Below are positions 24,386 to 33,024 of a stretch of DNA of 64,000 nt, piece after piece. The stretch is from JAUSIK01 sp964547875 (GTDB lineage Archaea; Nanobdellota; Nanobdellia; Pacearchaeales; GW2011-AR1), in contig CAZJPE010000001.1 in assembly GCA_964547875.1 (NCBI GenBank), positions 124,001 through 188,000 on the forward strand, in the 5' to 3' direction. The position numbers were made by a program, and so were the translations under genes. The notes below the pieces were generated by a model, which was not told where the DNA came from, did not search any database, and saw only the letters and a list, made by a program, of their open reading frames with translations. How positions within the stretch are numbered: the first letter of the stretch is position 1; every line of letters starts with the position of its first letter.

Positions 24386-26218
24386 TTAAGTTTTATTTAA
24401 CATACCAGTTGCTTCAACAATCCACTTAGCACTAATTTTATACTTATCGAGCAATTCTTCTATTTTGCCTGAATGGGGAATTTCATTTATTGCGAGATGC
24501 ATTATTTTTATATCTGTGTTTTTCAATTCATTTGATAGCATCTCGCCTATACCGCCTTCTTTGTAATGATCTTCTGTTATTATTACTTTATTACCGTGGG
24601 CTTTAATGAAATTTATCAGTTTTTTTGTTTCAAGAGGTTTTATGCAATATAAATCTATAACTGCCGTGTTGATATTTTGTTTTTTTAAGATTTCATGTGC
24701 TTTAAGAGATTCATGCAATGTTATGCCTGCTCCTATTAAAACTATTTTGTCTTGGGACGATTGCTTTAATATTTTGAATTCTCCAATCTTGAATGATTCT
24801 GCCGACTTGTAGATTATAGGTGTTTTGGGTCTTGTTGTTCTAATATATTTTAGGCCGTTTGTATTTGCTGCCAGATAAACTAGCTTCTCTGCTGAAACTG
24901 CGTCGCTTGGATATAATATTATTGAATTGGGAATGGAGCGGAATAATGCAATATCTTCTAAACCCATTTGAGATGCGCCGTCTTCGCCTATTGAAACACC
25001 TGCATGCGAGCCGCAGATTGTTAGGTTGGGATTGGAAAGCGCGGCCATTCGGATTTGATCATGCGCCCTCGATAGAAATGCTGCAAATGTTGAGGCAAAG
25101 ACATTAAATCCTTTTTTTGATAAACCTAAAGCCATGCCTATCATATTCTGCTCTGCAATGTATGTTTCAATAAATTGCTTTGGTGTTTTTTCTTTGACTT
25201 TTTCAGAATGAGTTGAATTGCTTACTTCGCTGTCTAATGCAACTATAGTTTTATTTAATTTTGCTAAATTTGCCAATGCATTGCCGTAAGCCTGCCTTGT
25301 TGCTACCTGCTCATTTGCATTATAATTAGTTAATTGCGATTTTATTTTATTATCTTTCTTTGAATGTATTTTTATCGGTATTTTTATATTTATTTTGGGC
25401 ATTTCTGGATTTGGGATTTCATTGAATGCTTTTTTTAATTCCGCCTGATTTAGCGCTTTTCCATGCCAGCCATTTTTATTCTCTAAAAATGATATGCCTT
25501 TTCCCTTAATTGTCTTGGCAATTATGACAGAAGGCTTGCCTGAGCTTTCTGCTTTTTTTAATGCTTTAAATATTTCATTAATATTATGGCCATTGATAGT
25601 GATTGCATTCCATCCGAAAGATTCAAATCTATTTTTATAAGATTGAATGTCATGCCCAAGCATTGTTTCTCCTGCTTGTCCCAAGCGATTTACATCAATG
25701 ATTGTTATTAAATTATTTAATTTATAATGAGGTGCTAATTGCGCTGCCTCATAAACAGAGCCTTCTGCTGTTTCGCTATCTCCAAGAAGAACATAAACTT
25801 TGTATTTTCTTTTCTGCATTTTTCCTGCCAGAGCCATACCTGTTCCTATAGAAAAACCTTGCCCAAGAGAGCCTGTTGCGACTTTTACAAAAGGCAAGTG
25901 ACTTGAGGGAATTGGGTGGCCTTCTAATGGACTTTTTAATTTTCGCAAACTAGAGGGATGATGATTTATTGCTTTTGTCCTGTAGAGCGCAGAGTATAAA
26001 ATCGGGGCTGCATGACCCTTACTCAAAATGAATTCGTCATTATCAGGATTTTCAGGATTTTTTATATCATATTGCATTTGAGCGAAAAACAAGCAAGATA
26101 TAATTTCTGCGCATGACAAACAAGACGTTAGATGTCCAGAGCCAGCTAACGTGGTGGCTTCAATTACATCCCGCCTTAGAATATTTGCTATGTCTTGAAG
26201 ATTTTTTATAATTAACAT
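24386..26218 (-). CDS. tkt: Transketolase, single-chain
   Basis: 610 residues with all three domains in one chain. SGHLTSCLSCAEII, LSKGHAAPILYSAL and VATGSLGQGFSIGTG bind substrate and thiamine diphosphate; LLGDSETAEGSVYEAA and IIDVNRLGQ form the GD..N cofactor motif; GVSIGEDGASQMGLED in the pyrimidine domain carries the catalytic Glu. Many archaea split this enzyme in two genes; here it is fused, in the shorter animal-like length. With rpiB and rpe it serves the non-oxidative pentose phosphate route; no transaldolase is in the window. Confidence 0.9.
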   Translation of the reverse strand: MLIIKNLQDIANILRRDVIEATTLAGSGHLTSCLSCAEIISCLFFAQMQYDIKNPENPDNDEFILSKGHAAPILYSALYRTKAINHHPSSLRKLKSPLEGHPIPSSHLPFVKVATGSLGQGFSIGTGMALAGKMQKRKYKVYVLLGDSETAEGSVYEAAQLAPHYKLNNLITIIDVNRLGQAGETMLGHDIQSYKNRFESFGWNAITINGHNINEIFKALKKAESSGKPSVIIAKTIKGKGISFLENKNGWHGKALNQAELKKAFNEIPNPEMPKINIKIPIKIHSKKDNKIKSQLTNYNANEQVATRQAYGNALANLAKLNKTIVALDSEVSNSTHSEKVKEKTPKQFIETYIAEQNMIGMALGLSKKGFNVFASTFAAFLSRAHDQIRMAALSNPNLTICGSHAGVSIGEDGASQMGLEDIALFRSIPNSIILYPSDAVSAEKLVYLAANTNGLKYIRTTRPKTPIIYKSAESFKIGEFKILKQSSQDKIVLIGAGITLHESLKAHEILKKQNINTAVIDLYCIKPLETKKLINFIKAHGNKVIITEDHYKEGGIGEMLSNELKNTDIKIMHLAINEIPHSGKIEELLDKYKISAKWIVEATGMLNKT

Positions 26219-26363
26219 TATGCCTCTTCTGTTATTAATGGATTATTTGGTATAAAAAAGTTCTTGATTTGTTAAGTTATGACTATTAAGGTATAACTCT
26301 AATTAAAAATGTTTATAATGAATGTTATATAACAAATTCTATTTAGAAAAAGAGACTTAAAAA

Positions 26364-27257
26364 ATGGAGCAAGAAATTCAAATGCAGCAAGGTAGAAAAT
26401 TAAATATTAATCATAAAAGAACATGTGATTGTGGTAATACTCATATAAATTGTTTAACTCCAAAGGAATGGTTAAAAAATCAGGTTGCTTTATGGGAATT
26501 CTTTTACGAAGTAAGAGATATTAGAGATAAAGACATACATCCCGCGGTTTTTCCAATAGCATTACCAAAAAAATGCATAGAATTATTTACGCATAGAGGA
26601 GAATTAATATTAGATCCATTTGCAGGGATTGGTACTACGTTAGTAGCTGCTAAGGATGTGGGTAGGAACGCTGTTGGCTTTGATTTGAGTAAAAAATATG
26701 TTGATTATGCGCAACAAAGATTATCCCAGCAGAAACTGACTGAAGAAACAAAACAAATAATGCTTTGTGATGATTCGTTAAATATTTCTGATTATTTAGA
26801 AGAAGAGACTATCTCTCTTTGTGTAACATCTCCTCCTTATGCTAATATGTTAAATAGGCCGCGACTAAATAAAAGTTTAAGAGGTGATAAAAGAATAAAT
26901 AATCAATATAAAAAGGTTCAGCAATATTCAAATAACCCAAGGGACTTGGGAACTATGGAACCTAAGCAATATGCTGAAGAATTAGGAAAAATTTATCAAA
27001 AAGTTCTTTCCTTATTGAAGTTTAAAGGCCATTGTATAATTAATATTACTGATTTATGGTGGGAGAATAAAAGAATACCTATTCATATATATGTAATTGC
27101 TGCAATGGAAAAAGCTGGGTATGAACTTAGGAATACAATAATCTGGGATAGAAGAAATTTAGTGAATGGAGCTGGAATTTTTGGATGGCCAAGCAATTAT
27201 ATCACTTTAGGAACAACCTTTGAGTATATTCTAGATTTTTGGAGACCGCCCAAATAA
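26364..27257 (+). CDS. DNA methyltransferase (N4-cytosine/N6-adenine type)
   Basis: 297 residues. Motif X-like HPAVFPIALPKKCIELFTHRGELILDPFAGIGTTLVAA runs into the SAM-binding motif I (Asp84), then TSPPY (155-159) is catalytic motif IV; this order (I before IV) with a target domain after it fits the gamma-type amino-methylases, and TSPPY favours N4-cytosine. The first 30 residues have a possible metal cluster (CDCGNTHINC). The next gene, converging, is a PD-(D/E)xK nuclease, so a restriction-modification pair is likely. Confidence 0.8.
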   Translation: MEQEIQMQQGRKLNINHKRTCDCGNTHINCLTPKEWLKNQVALWEFFYEVRDIRDKDIHPAVFPIALPKKCIELFTHRGELILDPFAGIGTTLVAAKDVGRNAVGFDLSKKYVDYAQQRLSQQKLTEETKQIMLCDDSLNISDYLEEETISLCVTSPPYANMLNRPRLNKSLRGDKRINNQYKKVQQYSNNPRDLGTMEPKQYAEELGKIYQKVLSLLKFKGHCIINITDLWWENKRIPIHIYVIAAMEKAGYELRNTIIWDRRNLVNGAGIFGWPSNYITLGTTFEYILDFWRPPK

Positions 27258-27292
27258 ATTCCTATTAGTGAATTGTATTTATTAATCTTATG

Positions 27293-28009
27293 CTAAATAA
27301 CTCCCGTCTCAACAAACTTCTTCATATCCTTTGCAAATTCTATATTTGATTTAAACCTAATAGTTTTGTGCTTTATTTTTTTAAGAGTTTCTGGCGGAAT
27401 ATAACAAAATCCTCCTGTGTTATTGCAATGCTTTTCTATGACCTCAATATTTGATGCTGTGAATTCTGAAGGTTCATTAAAAAATCCAATCATACTATCT
27501 CCATCAAACGCTAAACCTCTTGTGCCTCTTTCTCTCAACTTAACATTTTTCACTTCTATTCTATGTCTCTTCCTAAATCCTTCATTTTTTGGATAAAATA
27601 TTATAAAATCTGTTCTCTCTATTTTCTTATTATAATTGATTCCTAATTTTAAATTGAGTTTAATTAATTCCCTCTCAACGCATAGTTCTGCTATATTCCC
27701 TGAAATTACTTGAAAAGTTTGACTTATTCTTCTGGAAGTTTCTTCCATAAAATTGCTATATTCTATATTGTCCACTTTTATTGGTTTTAACAACTCTTTT
27801 TCTATTTGCATTCTTATGTCTTTTGGTATATTAACCAAATCTTCTCTAGAAAGAAGTCCATCTACCTTATTTTTGTAATATTCTTCTCTATATTTCTTTA
27901 TTAATTCGAATGTTTTAGCGTGAATCTTATTTAAATCTGCTTTAGGATCATCTTTTTGCGCTTCTTCAACTATATCAACTGAAGAGGGAATTATTCTTTC
28001 TTTATTCAT
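27293..28009 (-). CDS. PD-(D/E)xK nuclease, probable restriction endonuclease
   Basis: 238 residues. ISGNIAELCVERELIKLNL (Glu108/113), IERTDFIIFYP (Asp134) and HRIEVKNVKLRERG (Glu152, Lys154) form the PD-(D/E)xK core in order. It is next to, and converges on, the amino-methylase at 26364-27257 with about 35 bases between the ends, which suggests the cutting partner of that methylase. Recognition sequence cannot be read. A stand-alone repair nuclease is the alternative. Confidence 0.65.
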   Translation of the reverse strand: MNKERIIPSSVDIVEEAQKDDPKADLNKIHAKTFELIKKYREEYYKNKVDGLLSREDLVNIPKDIRMQIEKELLKPIKVDNIEYSNFMEETSRRISQTFQVISGNIAELCVERELIKLNLKLGINYNKKIERTDFIIFYPKNEGFRKRHRIEVKNVKLRERGTRGLAFDGDSMIGFFNEPSEFTASNIEVIEKHCNNTGGFCYIPPETLKKIKHKTIRFKSNIEFAKDMKKFVETGVI

Positions 28010-28055
28010 TAAAAATTAAAAGTGACTTAATTTAAAAGGCTTTTGAAGTATAATT

Positions 28056-29471
28056 CTAGCCTTTCACAACCGCAAGCGGCTTTAATCTCGCGACAAGATT
28101 CCCAATTCCCAATTCGTGCGAGACGCGGACGACTTCGTTGACGTCTTTGTAAGCTTCTGGAGCTTCTTCAACCATTCCTTTAATTGAGCCTGCTTTTATT
28201 GCAACTCCATATTGAGCTAATTCTTGCTTTAGATGCTCGGGCTTTATGTTTCTCTTTGCGTAAGTTCTTGAGAGAACTCTACCTGCTCCGTGAGCCGTAC
28301 TAGCAAATGAAATTTCTTCTGCTTTTTTTGTGCCTATTAAAACATAAGAGTAAGTGCCCATTGAGCCTGGTATAAAAATAGGACAGCCTATTTTTCTATA
28401 AATTTCTGGGATTTCTTTTCTTCCGGGACCGAAAGAGCGGGTTGCGCCTTTTCTATGAATGCAAAGAATTTGCTTTTTTCCATTAATTGTTAATTCTTCA
28501 AATTTTGCGATGTTGTGAGCTATGTCATAAACAACGCTTATTTCTGATTTTGGGAAATATTTGCTAAAACTTTTTCTTACTTGATGGGTTATTAATTGCC
28601 TGTTACAAAAAGCGAAATTTGCGGCCGCCGCCATTGCAGAAAGAAAATCTCTTCCTAATTCGGATTCTATTGGGGCGTAGATTAATTCCCTATCAGGAAT
28701 ATCTTTAATACCATATTCTCTTTCCATTTTTTGTATGTAATCAGAGGCATTTTGGTGTCCTAACCCTCTAGATCCTGTATGAATCATTATAGCTATATTA
28801 CCTTTTTTTAAATTAAAAATATTTGAAATGTCCTCATCAAAGATTGTTTCTATTTCTTGGGCTTCAAGAAAGTGATTGCCTGCTCCTAATGTGCCTAATT
28901 GATTTCTGCCTCTTGATTTTGCTTTTTGCGAGACTTTTGCAGGATTTGCTTCATTTATACAGCCTGTATCTTCTGTTTTTTCTATGTCGTCTTTTGTTGC
29001 ATAACCTTTTTCCAAAGCCCAATGAGAACCATTTTTTAATACTTCGTCTATTTCTTTTTCTGATAATTTAAATTCTCCGCCTTCTCCTACTCCTGATGGA
29101 ATATTTTTGTATAATTCATTTAGTATTTGCTCTCTCTTTTTTATGAATTCTGCTTTTGTCAAATTTGTTGTCAAGAGACGGACTCCACAATTTTGATCGT
29201 ATCCAATTCCTCCCGGAGAGACAATTCCTTTTTTTATATCAAAGGCTGCAACTCCTCCTATTGGGAATCCATAGCCCTGATGAGCATCTGGCATTGTCAA
29301 CGACTTTTCTATTATACCTGGCAATTGAGCAACATTTTTTGCCTGCTCTAGAGTTTTATCCTGCTTAATTTTCTGCATTAAAGAATCTGAAGCAAAAACT
29401 ATTGCAGGCACATTCATTTTTCCTTCTTTCTCAATCTCGTAAATATTTTCAGATATTTTTTTAATTTTCAT
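28056..29471 (-). CDS. rtcB: RtcB tRNA/RNA ligase
   Basis: 471 residues, no intein. SLTMPDAHQGYGFPIGGVAAFD, GGIGYDQNCGVRLL (metal Cys), AGNHFLEAQ, IMIHTGSRGLGHQ, YDIAHNIAK and IHRKGATRSFGPG are the metal- and GTP-binding signatures; the His in the last region is the guanylylated residue by family knowledge. It joins 2',3'-cyclic phosphate ends to 5'-OH ends, sealing tRNA exons after intron removal; a tRNA-Tyr with an intron is in this window. Follows archease and a small gene on the same strand. Confidence 0.95.
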   Translation of the reverse strand: MKIKKISENIYEIEKEGKMNVPAIVFASDSLMQKIKQDKTLEQAKNVAQLPGIIEKSLTMPDAHQGYGFPIGGVAAFDIKKGIVSPGGIGYDQNCGVRLLTTNLTKAEFIKKREQILNELYKNIPSGVGEGGEFKLSEKEIDEVLKNGSHWALEKGYATKDDIEKTEDTGCINEANPAKVSQKAKSRGRNQLGTLGAGNHFLEAQEIETIFDEDISNIFNLKKGNIAIMIHTGSRGLGHQNASDYIQKMEREYGIKDIPDRELIYAPIESELGRDFLSAMAAAANFAFCNRQLITHQVRKSFSKYFPKSEISVVYDIAHNIAKFEELTINGKKQILCIHRKGATRSFGPGRKEIPEIYRKIGCPIFIPGSMGTYSYVLIGTKKAEEISFASTAHGAGRVLSRTYAKRNIKPEHLKQELAQYGVAIKAGSIKGMVEEAPEAYKDVNEVVRVSHELGIGNLVARLKPLAVVKG

Positions 29472-29510
29472 ATTTTATATAAGAATAAAAGATTTATTAA
29501 TGTATTCATC

Positions 29511-29834
29511 TCAGCTAAAATATCCTTCAAATTGCTTGAGCTTCTTTCCTAAATCTATTACATCTTTTTGCTCATTAGAGTTAAGATTTGTTATTAGATA
29601 AGCAGTTCCGCTCATTGACCTGCCATTATGTATAGGATTAAATCTCATATTGAACCTATTCCCATTAATCTCCCCTTCCAGAGAGTTACCATTTATCCTG
29701 CTACTTATCTCGTGTTCTAAGAGATATTCTCTTAATTTCATGAGGGAAAGTGAAGAATCGTATGAGCCCTGCCTTGCTTTTTCAGGATCAAAAACGAGGT
29801 TTTTCTTAATTCCAAACTCATGAACATAACTCAT
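29511..29834 (-). CDS. Hypothetical protein between archease and RtcB, 107 aa
   Basis: Small soluble protein with YDSSLSLMKLREYLLEHEI, INGNSLEGEINGNRFNMRFN and TAYLITNLNSNEQKDVIDLGKKLKQFEG, a compact alpha+beta pattern. No family recognised. It lies between archease (42 bases upstream) and rtcB (39 bases downstream) on the same strand, so a link to RNA ligation is possible but unproven. Confidence 0.5.
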   Translation of the reverse strand: MSYVHEFGIKKNLVFDPEKARQGSYDSSLSLMKLREYLLEHEISSRINGNSLEGEINGNRFNMRFNPIHNGRSMSGTAYLITNLNSNEQKDVIDLGKKLKQFEGYFS

Positions 29835-29876
29835 AAAACATAAAAGAAAAGATGGTTTTTAAACTTTTATAAAAAA

Positions 29877-30281
29877 TTAAACGTCCAAAACAGCCTGTGC
29901 AATCCATCCTTTAGGCGTTTTTTTTATATACATTTCTGCGTATGTTGCTGCTTTTATATGATCCAAATCCTTGTAATTTGACGCATTATCGCCATAAAGC
30001 TCTGCATGCAAATTATAGCCCCTAATTGTTATCTTTGCTTTTGTAGCAATAAAGTTCTCTGCGTCCAACAAATAAATTAACTCATCAAGGAAATTATAGA
30101 ATAGAGACTCTAAGTCTGTGCCGGAAACCTCTATTATTTTGCCTTTTGTTGATTTTATTTTCTCTCCTCTTGAGATATATTCTTTTACTGCCAAAACAGA
30201 ATTCTCAAAAACCTCAGAGAGTGTTTTTCCATATGCTTGGAATTTAATGTCCGCCGTATGTTCGAGGAACTGGTATTTCAT
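29877..30281 (-). CDS. Archease, RtcB activator
   Basis: 134 residues. It starts YQFLEHTADIKFQAYGKTLSEVFENSVLAV and ends DHIKAATYAEMYIKK..WIAQAVLDV: the conserved Asp in HTADI, the His/Lys of the D-HIKAATYAEM strand and the final Asp form the metal site of archeases. They speed guanylylation and turnover of RtcB. First gene of the archease, 107-aa protein, rtcB group. Confidence 0.9.
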   Translation of the reverse strand: MKYQFLEHTADIKFQAYGKTLSEVFENSVLAVKEYISRGEKIKSTKGKIIEVSGTDLESLFYNFLDELIYLLDAENFIATKAKITIRGYNLHAELYGDNASNYKDLDHIKAATYAEMYIKKTPKGWIAQAVLDV

Positions 30282-30382
30282 AGTTTATTAAAATAAAGCT
30301 CTGTTAAATAAGTATCGCTGATTAGAAAATTCAAATAATTTTATTAAAAAAGCTTTATAAATCTCATTTCTCTTTTAGGCGC

Positions 30383-31315
30383 ATGAAATTTTTGGATATT
30401 TTAATCATAATAACGCTATTCGTATTTCTTGGATTTGGCATATATGTGCTCTTGCTAAACTTTCCAGGCGGGGCTGTTCAATTTCAGGAGTTTAAATTTA
30501 ATAAAGAAGTATTGGGGGACGTGGATCTTGGCATAAAGGGAATTCAGTTTTATCCTAATATGAGGTATAAAGACAGAACAATTAGCTATAGCATTTCTGA
30601 TTCTTGTGATTTAAGAAGAAGAGCAGATGTTGAAACGGCTTTTTCTTTGATTGCTGATAAAAGCATTCTGGATTTTTATGAAATAAAAGATGCTGAAATA
30701 AAAATTCTTTGCTCTAATATTGCTCCTCGGCCTGAAGAGGAAGGGCATTTTGTTGCAGGGGAAGGCGGGCCTTCTGAAATAATAAATACAACTAATTATG
30801 CTGTTATCTTTTCTGGAAAGGTCTCTTTATTCAGAGAGAACGAATGCGAGAACCCTAATATCGCAATTCATGAGATATTGCATGCTTTAGGTTTTGATCA
30901 TAATAATAATTCCGAAAGCGTGATGTATCCTATAACTAAATGTGAGCAGAAGATTGACGATTATTTAATATTAGAGATAAACAGAATTTATGGCGTTGAG
31001 TCTAGGCCTGATCTTGCAGTAGAAAGCGCGATAGCTAATAAAACAGGGAGATATCTGAATTTTGAAATAAGCATCATTAATCTTGGCTTGGATGATTCAG
31101 ACTCATCTAATCTAGAAGTTTATGCAGAAGGCGAATTAGTTAAAGAGTTTGATTTGGAATCCATAGACATAGGAACCAGAAAGATATTGACTGTCCAGAA
31201 TCTTGCAGTTCTAAGGGGAGCTGATCTAATTTCCTTTAAAATTAATACTTTAGAAACTGAATTAAGCAAAGAGAACAATTTTGTTGAACTGAAATTGATC
31301 AGGGTTGAGGATTAG
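30383..31315 (+). CDS. Membrane-anchored matrixin-like metalloprotease
   Basis: 310 residues. One N-terminal membrane segment (ILIIITLFVFLGFGIYVLLL) is followed by an outside domain with IAIHEILHALGFDH (zinc ligands His163, His167, His173) and the Met-turn SVMYP (Met181), the metzincin signature of matrixins and archaemetzincin relatives. After ~210 there is a CARDB-like beta domain (PDLAVESAIANKTGRYLNFEISIINLG..). It probably trims or degrades proteins on the cell surface. Independent promoter, no operon partner. Confidence 0.8.
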   Translation: MKFLDILIIITLFVFLGFGIYVLLLNFPGGAVQFQEFKFNKEVLGDVDLGIKGIQFYPNMRYKDRTISYSISDSCDLRRRADVETAFSLIADKSILDFYEIKDAEIKILCSNIAPRPEEEGHFVAGEGGPSEIINTTNYAVIFSGKVSLFRENECENPNIAIHEILHALGFDHNNNSESVMYPITKCEQKIDDYLILEINRIYGVESRPDLAVESAIANKTGRYLNFEISIINLGLDDSDSSNLEVYAEGELVKEFDLESIDIGTRKILTVQNLAVLRGADLISFKINTLETELSKENNFVELKLIRVED

Positions 31316-31474
31316 ATTAACTACGCTGCGTCTTAAATAATTCTCGCTAATTGCTTATGCGCTACAAAAAATTGTAGATCCTCACTTATTAGATGGCATT
31401 AATTATGGTTTAGTGTAGTTAAATAATCATGAACATCTATTTAATATTTATCAGAGATACTCTAACGCATTATG

Positions 31475-32275
31475 CTAATAGCAAGCATATAGCTTAAAAC
31501 CTGTGCCTTGAGAATCCCAAGACCATTCATTTGCATTAGTTTCGAATCCATCATCATTAAGATGAATTTGAGGTCCACCACTTAGCGTAATTACAGATAA
31601 GATCAAATTAGAAACAGAATCTCCATTAATACCAGCTTCTGGACCCCAAACAACAGCAAACATATTACTACTCTTCCCTGCTGCAGATGGTGTCCCTACA
31701 TTAATAATATTGCCATTAATATCATACACTTCTTGCCTATAATGGACAAAAGCAATACGAGGGCCTTCAACAATTACAATCAAACAAAGATTATTAATAC
31801 ATTCAGTCGGAACAGGTATTGCTCCGCTCCCAGGTGAATTTTGGTCATGGATTTCCCTACATGTATTGAGGTTATAAATCTTGCCTCTTGCATACAAATT
31901 TCCTTCCACATGTAACTTTTCTACTGGATTTGAATCTCCAATGCCTACATTTCCATTAGTTAGGATACTAATGCGCTCTACACCGCCTCCAAATAATCCC
32001 AACCCGCCGCCTCCACTAGTGCTTCCCACAAGAATCCTTCTAGTTGCATCATTTTCTTCTTGAAGAGCAATTTCGCCTCCAACAAAAAGCCGTCGTCCAT
32101 TTCCTATCAAGACGTTACTATCAATAGTATCTCCCCAAAAAATCTCCCCAACGCTATGCCCAAAAACAGGAGGATTGTTAGTCCCAAAAGCGTTAACAAA
32201 TAAAATTCCTATAAAAATCCCAATTAATGCGGAGAAAATGTACAAATGCTTTTTCTCAAAATTTATTGTCACCAT
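31475..32275 (-). CDS. Secreted or surface protein with trimeric-fibre-like repeat
   Basis: From the ATG at 32275 (SD AGAGG just upstream) the protein is 266 residues, with a membrane segment or signal (HLYIFSALIGIFIGILFVNAF) and then glycine/asparagine-rich beta sequence. ILTNGNVGIGDSNPVEKLHVEGNLYARGKIY is the short head motif known from phage tail fibres and bacterial surface stalks. Cysteines in CREIHDQ, CINNLCL and a final CY suggest disulfides. Role: surface or adhesin-like; exact function unknown. Confidence 0.6.
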   Translation of the reverse strand: MVTINFEKKHLYIFSALIGIFIGILFVNAFGTNNPPVFGHSVGEIFWGDTIDSNVLIGNGRRLFVGGEIALQEENDATRRILVGSTSGGGGLGLFGGGVERISILTNGNVGIGDSNPVEKLHVEGNLYARGKIYNLNTCREIHDQNSPGSGAIPVPTECINNLCLIVIVEGPRIAFVHYRQEVYDINGNIINVGTPSAAGKSSNMFAVVWGPEAGINGDSVSNLILSVITLSGGPQIHLNDDGFETNANEWSWDSQGTGFKLYACY

Positions 32276-32434
32276 CTTTCCTCTTTTATTTCCTAATGAT
32301 AACATAGTTATTAAACTTTTGCATGACGGATTAATCGATTTGTCCATAAAGTTAATCATTATAATAATACATAAAGGAATATTTATATAGATACATTCCT
32401 TTTTATTGCTGTTTCATTAAGAGGTGAAAATTAC

Positions 32435-32935
32435 ATGGCTGATAAGGAACAGGTTATAGATGAAAGATTGAGTCATTCAGGAATATTTGATTTCGTAAGT
32501 TTTTATAAATATGCGCATAGCTGGCTTAAGGAGGAGCGATATGGCGTCAGTGAGGAGAAATATTCAGAAAAAGTCTCTGGGAATGCGAGAGATTTAGACA
32601 TTAAATGGATAGCAACTAAAAAACTCTCAGATTATTTCAAGATAGAAATTGAAGTAGAGTTTGAAGTAGAGAAATTAACTGATGTTGAGGTAGAGATAGA
32701 TGGAGAGAGAAAAAAAACTAATAAAGGGAAAATTGGGATTAAGATAAAAGGAGTTTTAGTCAAGGATCCTGATAGCAAATGGGACAAAACTCCATTTTAT
32801 AGGTTTATGAGAGATGTTTATAATAAATATGTAATACCCGGAAGAGTGTATAATATGGAAGAGCGCATTAAAAATACAGTGATTAGTTTTAAGGACGAGT
32901 TGAAAGCATTTTTGGAATTGAGCGGAAGACGATGA
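32435..32935 (+). CDS. Hypothetical protein, 166 aa
   Basis: Preceded by GAGGTGA, a good Shine-Dalgarno site six bases or so before the ATG, and by a TATA-like TTTATATAG. Soluble, charged protein with YFKIEIEVEFEVEKLTDVEVEIDGERKKTNKGKIGIKIKGVLVKDPDSKWDKTPFYRFMRDVYNKYVIP, a beta-rich domain of unknown type that recurs in DPANN genomes as I recall. No membrane segment. No function given. Confidence 0.5.
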   Translation: MADKEQVIDERLSHSGIFDFVSFYKYAHSWLKEERYGVSEEKYSEKVSGNARDLDIKWIATKKLSDYFKIEIEVEFEVEKLTDVEVEIDGERKKTNKGKIGIKIKGVLVKDPDSKWDKTPFYRFMRDVYNKYVIPGRVYNMEERIKNTVISFKDELKAFLELSGRR

Positions 32936-32994
32936 TTTATGAAATCAATTGTAAAAATTATGATATTTTTAACTGATACGCCAGAACAAAAATG

Positions 32995-33004
32995 TTTATA
33001 TAAG
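32995..33004 (+). promoter_or_regulatory. TATA element before the 33025 gene
   Basis: TTTATATAAG is centred 26 bases before the ATG at 33025. Confidence 0.5.
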
Positions 33005-33024
33005 ACTAGTTTTATATTTAAAAC

